Source: JANQTF01 sp036835375
GTDB lineage: Bacteria; Bacteroidota; Bacteroidia; J057
Direction: 5' to 3'
NCBI GenBank assembly: GCA_036835375.1
Contig: DAITMB010000191.1
Coordinates: 1 to 7,061 of the forward strand
Length of the DNA stretch: 7,061 nt
The notes under the pieces are model-generated. The model had not been told where the DNA came from, did no database searches, and was given only the letters and a program-made list of their open reading frames with translations. Both the position numbers and the translations under genes were made by a program. Shown here one piece after another: positions 5,326 to 7,061 of this stretch. Within the stretch, counting starts at the first letter, position 1; each line of letters begins with the position of its first letter.

Positions 5326-7014
5326 CTATTTCGCCTCGTGCTTGGCCCAGTTGTCCTTGAGGGTCACGGTCTGGTTAAAGATCAGGCGATCTTCTGTAGA
5401 GTTTTCATCTACGCAGTAGTAGCCCTTGCGGAGAAACTGGCAACGAAACAGCGGGGCAGCGCCTTTGAGGGCAGGTTCTACAAACGCATGATCAATCACT
5501 GTAAGCGATTGAGGATGAAGAAACTCCTTGAAGTCCCGGTCTTTGTGACCGTCCGGATCCGGATCTGCAAACAGCCGATCATATTGCCGAACCTCAGCTC
5601 GCAGGGCGTGGCTGGCAGAGATCCAGTCCAGCGTCCCCTTCACCTTGAGCCCTGACTGATCGTCGCCGGAGCGGGATTCAGGAAGGTAGGTGCAGTGAAT
5701 TTCTTTGATGTTCCCAGTGGATTCCTCTTTCACAAAGTCGTGGCAGTGAATAATATAGGCCCCCTTGAGCCGCACCATTCGGTCGGGACCGAGGCGAAAC
5801 CACTTTTTAGGGGAGGGAGGATTTTCCATAAAGTCTCCCTGCTCAATCCACAGTTCTCGCGTAAATGGCACCTTCCTAACTCCTGCATCTGGGTCCTCTG
5901 GATTGTTTTCCAGCTCTACTTCTTCCTCCTGTCCTTCTGGAAAATTCGTGATGATCACCTTGAGCGGCTCCAGCACGCCCATGTAGCGGGGTGCAATCTT
6001 GTTGAGGTCCTCACGAACGTAGAATTCCAGCAATCCCAGGTCGATCACATTCTCACGACGAGCCACACCTACCCGTTCGATAAAGGTGCGGATGGCCGCC
6101 GCAGTATATCCTCTGCGACGCATCCCAGAGATCGTGGGCATGCGTGGATCGTCCCATCCAGACACGATACCTTCGTTGACGAGTTGGAGCAGCTTGCGCT
6201 TGCTCATGACAGTGTAGGAGAGATTGAGTCGTGCAAATTCGATCTGCCGTGGTCGCGGGTTGAAATCCCCCAATTGATCCAAAAACCAGTCGTAGAGCGG
6301 GCGATGCACCTCGAATTCCATCGAGCACAGCGAATGGGTGATTCCCTCCAAGGCATCACTCTGGCCGTGGGCCCAGTCATACATCGGATAGATCTTCCAC
6401 ACATCGCCGGTGCGGTGGTGGGTTCGGTGAAGAATGCGATACATGATCGGATCGCGAAGGTGCATATTAGGCGAAGCCATGTCGATTTTGGCGCGAAGCA
6501 CCCGCGAACCTTCGGGATATTTGCCATCCTTCATTCCCACAAACAAAGACAGATTTTCTGCAATCGAGCGATGGCGAAAGGGGCTTTCGGTTCCCGGAGA
6601 GGTGGGGACGCCGCGCATCTGCCGAATTTCTTCCAACGTAGAATCATCGACATAGGCCTTTCCAGCTTGGATCAGTTCCAAGGCCCAGTCGTATAGTTGC
6701 TCGAAGTAATCTGAGGCGTATTTCACCTCGCCCTCCCACTGATAGCCGAGCCATTGAATGTCTTCCTGAATGGCGTTGACGTACTCGGTGTCTTCGGTGA
6801 CGGGATTGGTGTCGTCAAAACGGAGATTGGTCTTCCCTCCATACCGCTGCGCGATCCCGAAATTCACCCCGATGGCCTTGGCATGGCCGATGTGCAAATA
6901 GCCGTTTGGCTCCGGTGGAAAGCGGGTACAGACCGCGCTGTTGCCGGATTTCACGTGCTCTTCAACGAGTTGCTCGAGGAAGTTCAGAGAGGAAGAAGTT
7001 TCGATATGACTCAT
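5326..7014 (-). CDS. glnS: Glutaminyl-tRNA synthetase
   Basis: GlnRS is a class I aminoacyl-tRNA synthetase that charges tRNA-Gln directly with glutamine in the cytoplasm, so this genome need not rely on the Glu-tRNA amidotransferase route for Gln. The protein has 562 residues, close to E. coli GlnRS (554). The Rossmann catalytic domain shows PPEPNGYLHIGH at 33-44 (HIGH signature) and FDDTNP at 66-71. The KMSKS-type loop is VMSKRKL at 269-275. Residues linked to glutamine selectivity in E. coli (D66, Y211, C229, Q255) have counterparts here at about D67, Y212, C230 in THSLC, and Q257 in PRQIEF; C230 argues against a glutamyl-tRNA synthetase. WDDPRMPTISGMRRRGYT at 287-304 is characteristic of GlnRS. 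The C-terminal part (about 345-562) is the anticodon-binding beta-barrel region, apparently full length. The ATG at 7014 fits the family N-terminus; a TAnnTTTG box lies just upstream. It converges on the exported-protein gene. Confidence 0.98.
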   Translation of the reverse strand: MSHIETSSSLNFLEQLVEEHVKSGNSAVCTRFPPEPNGYLHIGHAKAIGVNFGIAQRYGGKTNLRFDDTNPVTEDTEYVNAIQEDIQWLGYQWEGEVKYASDYFEQLYDWALELIQAGKAYVDDSTLEEIRQMRGVPTSPGTESPFRHRSIAENLSLFVGMKDGKYPEGSRVLRAKIDMASPNMHLRDPIMYRILHRTHHRTGDVWKIYPMYDWAHGQSDALEGITHSLCSMEFEVHRPLYDWFLDQLGDFNPRPRQIEFARLNLSYTVMSKRKLLQLVNEGIVSGWDDPRMPTISGMRRRGYTAAAIRTFIERVGVARRENVIDLGLLEFYVREDLNKIAPRYMGVLEPLKVIITNFPEGQEEEVELENNPEDPDAGVRKVPFTRELWIEQGDFMENPPSPKKWFRLGPDRMVRLKGAYIIHCHDFVKEESTGNIKEIHCTYLPESRSGDDQSGLKVKGTLDWISASHALRAEVRQYDRLFADPDPDGHKDRDFKEFLHPQSLTVIDHAFVEPALKGAAPLFRCQFLRKGYYCVDENSTEDRLIFNQTVTLKDNWAKHEAK

Positions 7015-7036
7015 GAATAGAATTGCTGCTAGACCA

Positions 7037-7044
7037 CAAATCTA
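7037..7044 (-). promoter_or_regulatory. Bacteroidota-type -7 box (TAnnTTTG) upstream of glnS
   Basis: Read on the minus strand, positions 7044-7037 are TAGATTTG, an exact match to TAnnTTTG, the -7 element used by the Bacteroidota primary sigma factor. It lies 22 bases upstream of the glnS ATG, which would give a short leader of about 15 bases. The matching -33 TTG would fall at or beyond the right edge of the window, so only half of the promoter can be checked. Confidence 0.5.
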
Positions 7045-7061
7045 GGAATTGTACCGGATAA

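Noticed and set aside
5695..6696. Plus-strand open frame of 333 codons inside glnS
   Set aside because: It lies wholly antisense to a full-length glnS with intact motifs, and its translation has no recognisable domain; long antisense frames are a by-product of glnS codon use.

Overview
This 7,061-base window comes from a bacterial chromosome that is most likely Bacteroidota. None of the starts has a convincing Shine-Dalgarno sequence. The glnS leader carries a TAnnTTTG element, the -7 box of the Bacteroidota housekeeping sigma factor. A secreted protein with a beta-rich C-terminal half also fits that phylum. Base composition looks moderate, neither very AT-rich nor very GC-rich, so a Saprospiria-like lineage is possible, but that is a guess. 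I see no insertion sequence, CRISPR array, tRNA, rRNA or phage gene.

Layout: on the minus strand at the left are the N-terminal two thirds of an ergothioneine sulfoxide synthase (egtB, running off the left edge) and, upstream of it, a complete DUF427 protein. A possible 40-codon reading frame sits between them and overlaps the egtB start by ATGA. A divergent intergenic region of about 530 bases (1468-1999) holds no gene I can support. Then on the plus strand come a 276-residue protein of a conserved but uncharacterised type, mazG (NTP pyrophosphohydrolase) and, after a 291-base gap, a 400-residue exported protein with a predicted beta-barrel-like C-terminus. The last plus-strand gene converges on glnS (glutaminyl-tRNA synthetase, minus strand). 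A perfect 17-bp hairpin between them should terminate transcription in both directions.

Functionally this is mostly a housekeeping neighbourhood: thiol-antioxidant synthesis (EgtB), nucleotide-pool cleaning (MazG) and tRNA charging (GlnRS). I found no evidence of a defence system, a mobile element or a new multi-gene machine. The parts that merit a second look are the possible small ORF coupled to egtB, the uncharacterised 276-residue protein beside mazG, the exported protein without a recognised family, and a coding-like minus-strand frame in the gap before mazG.
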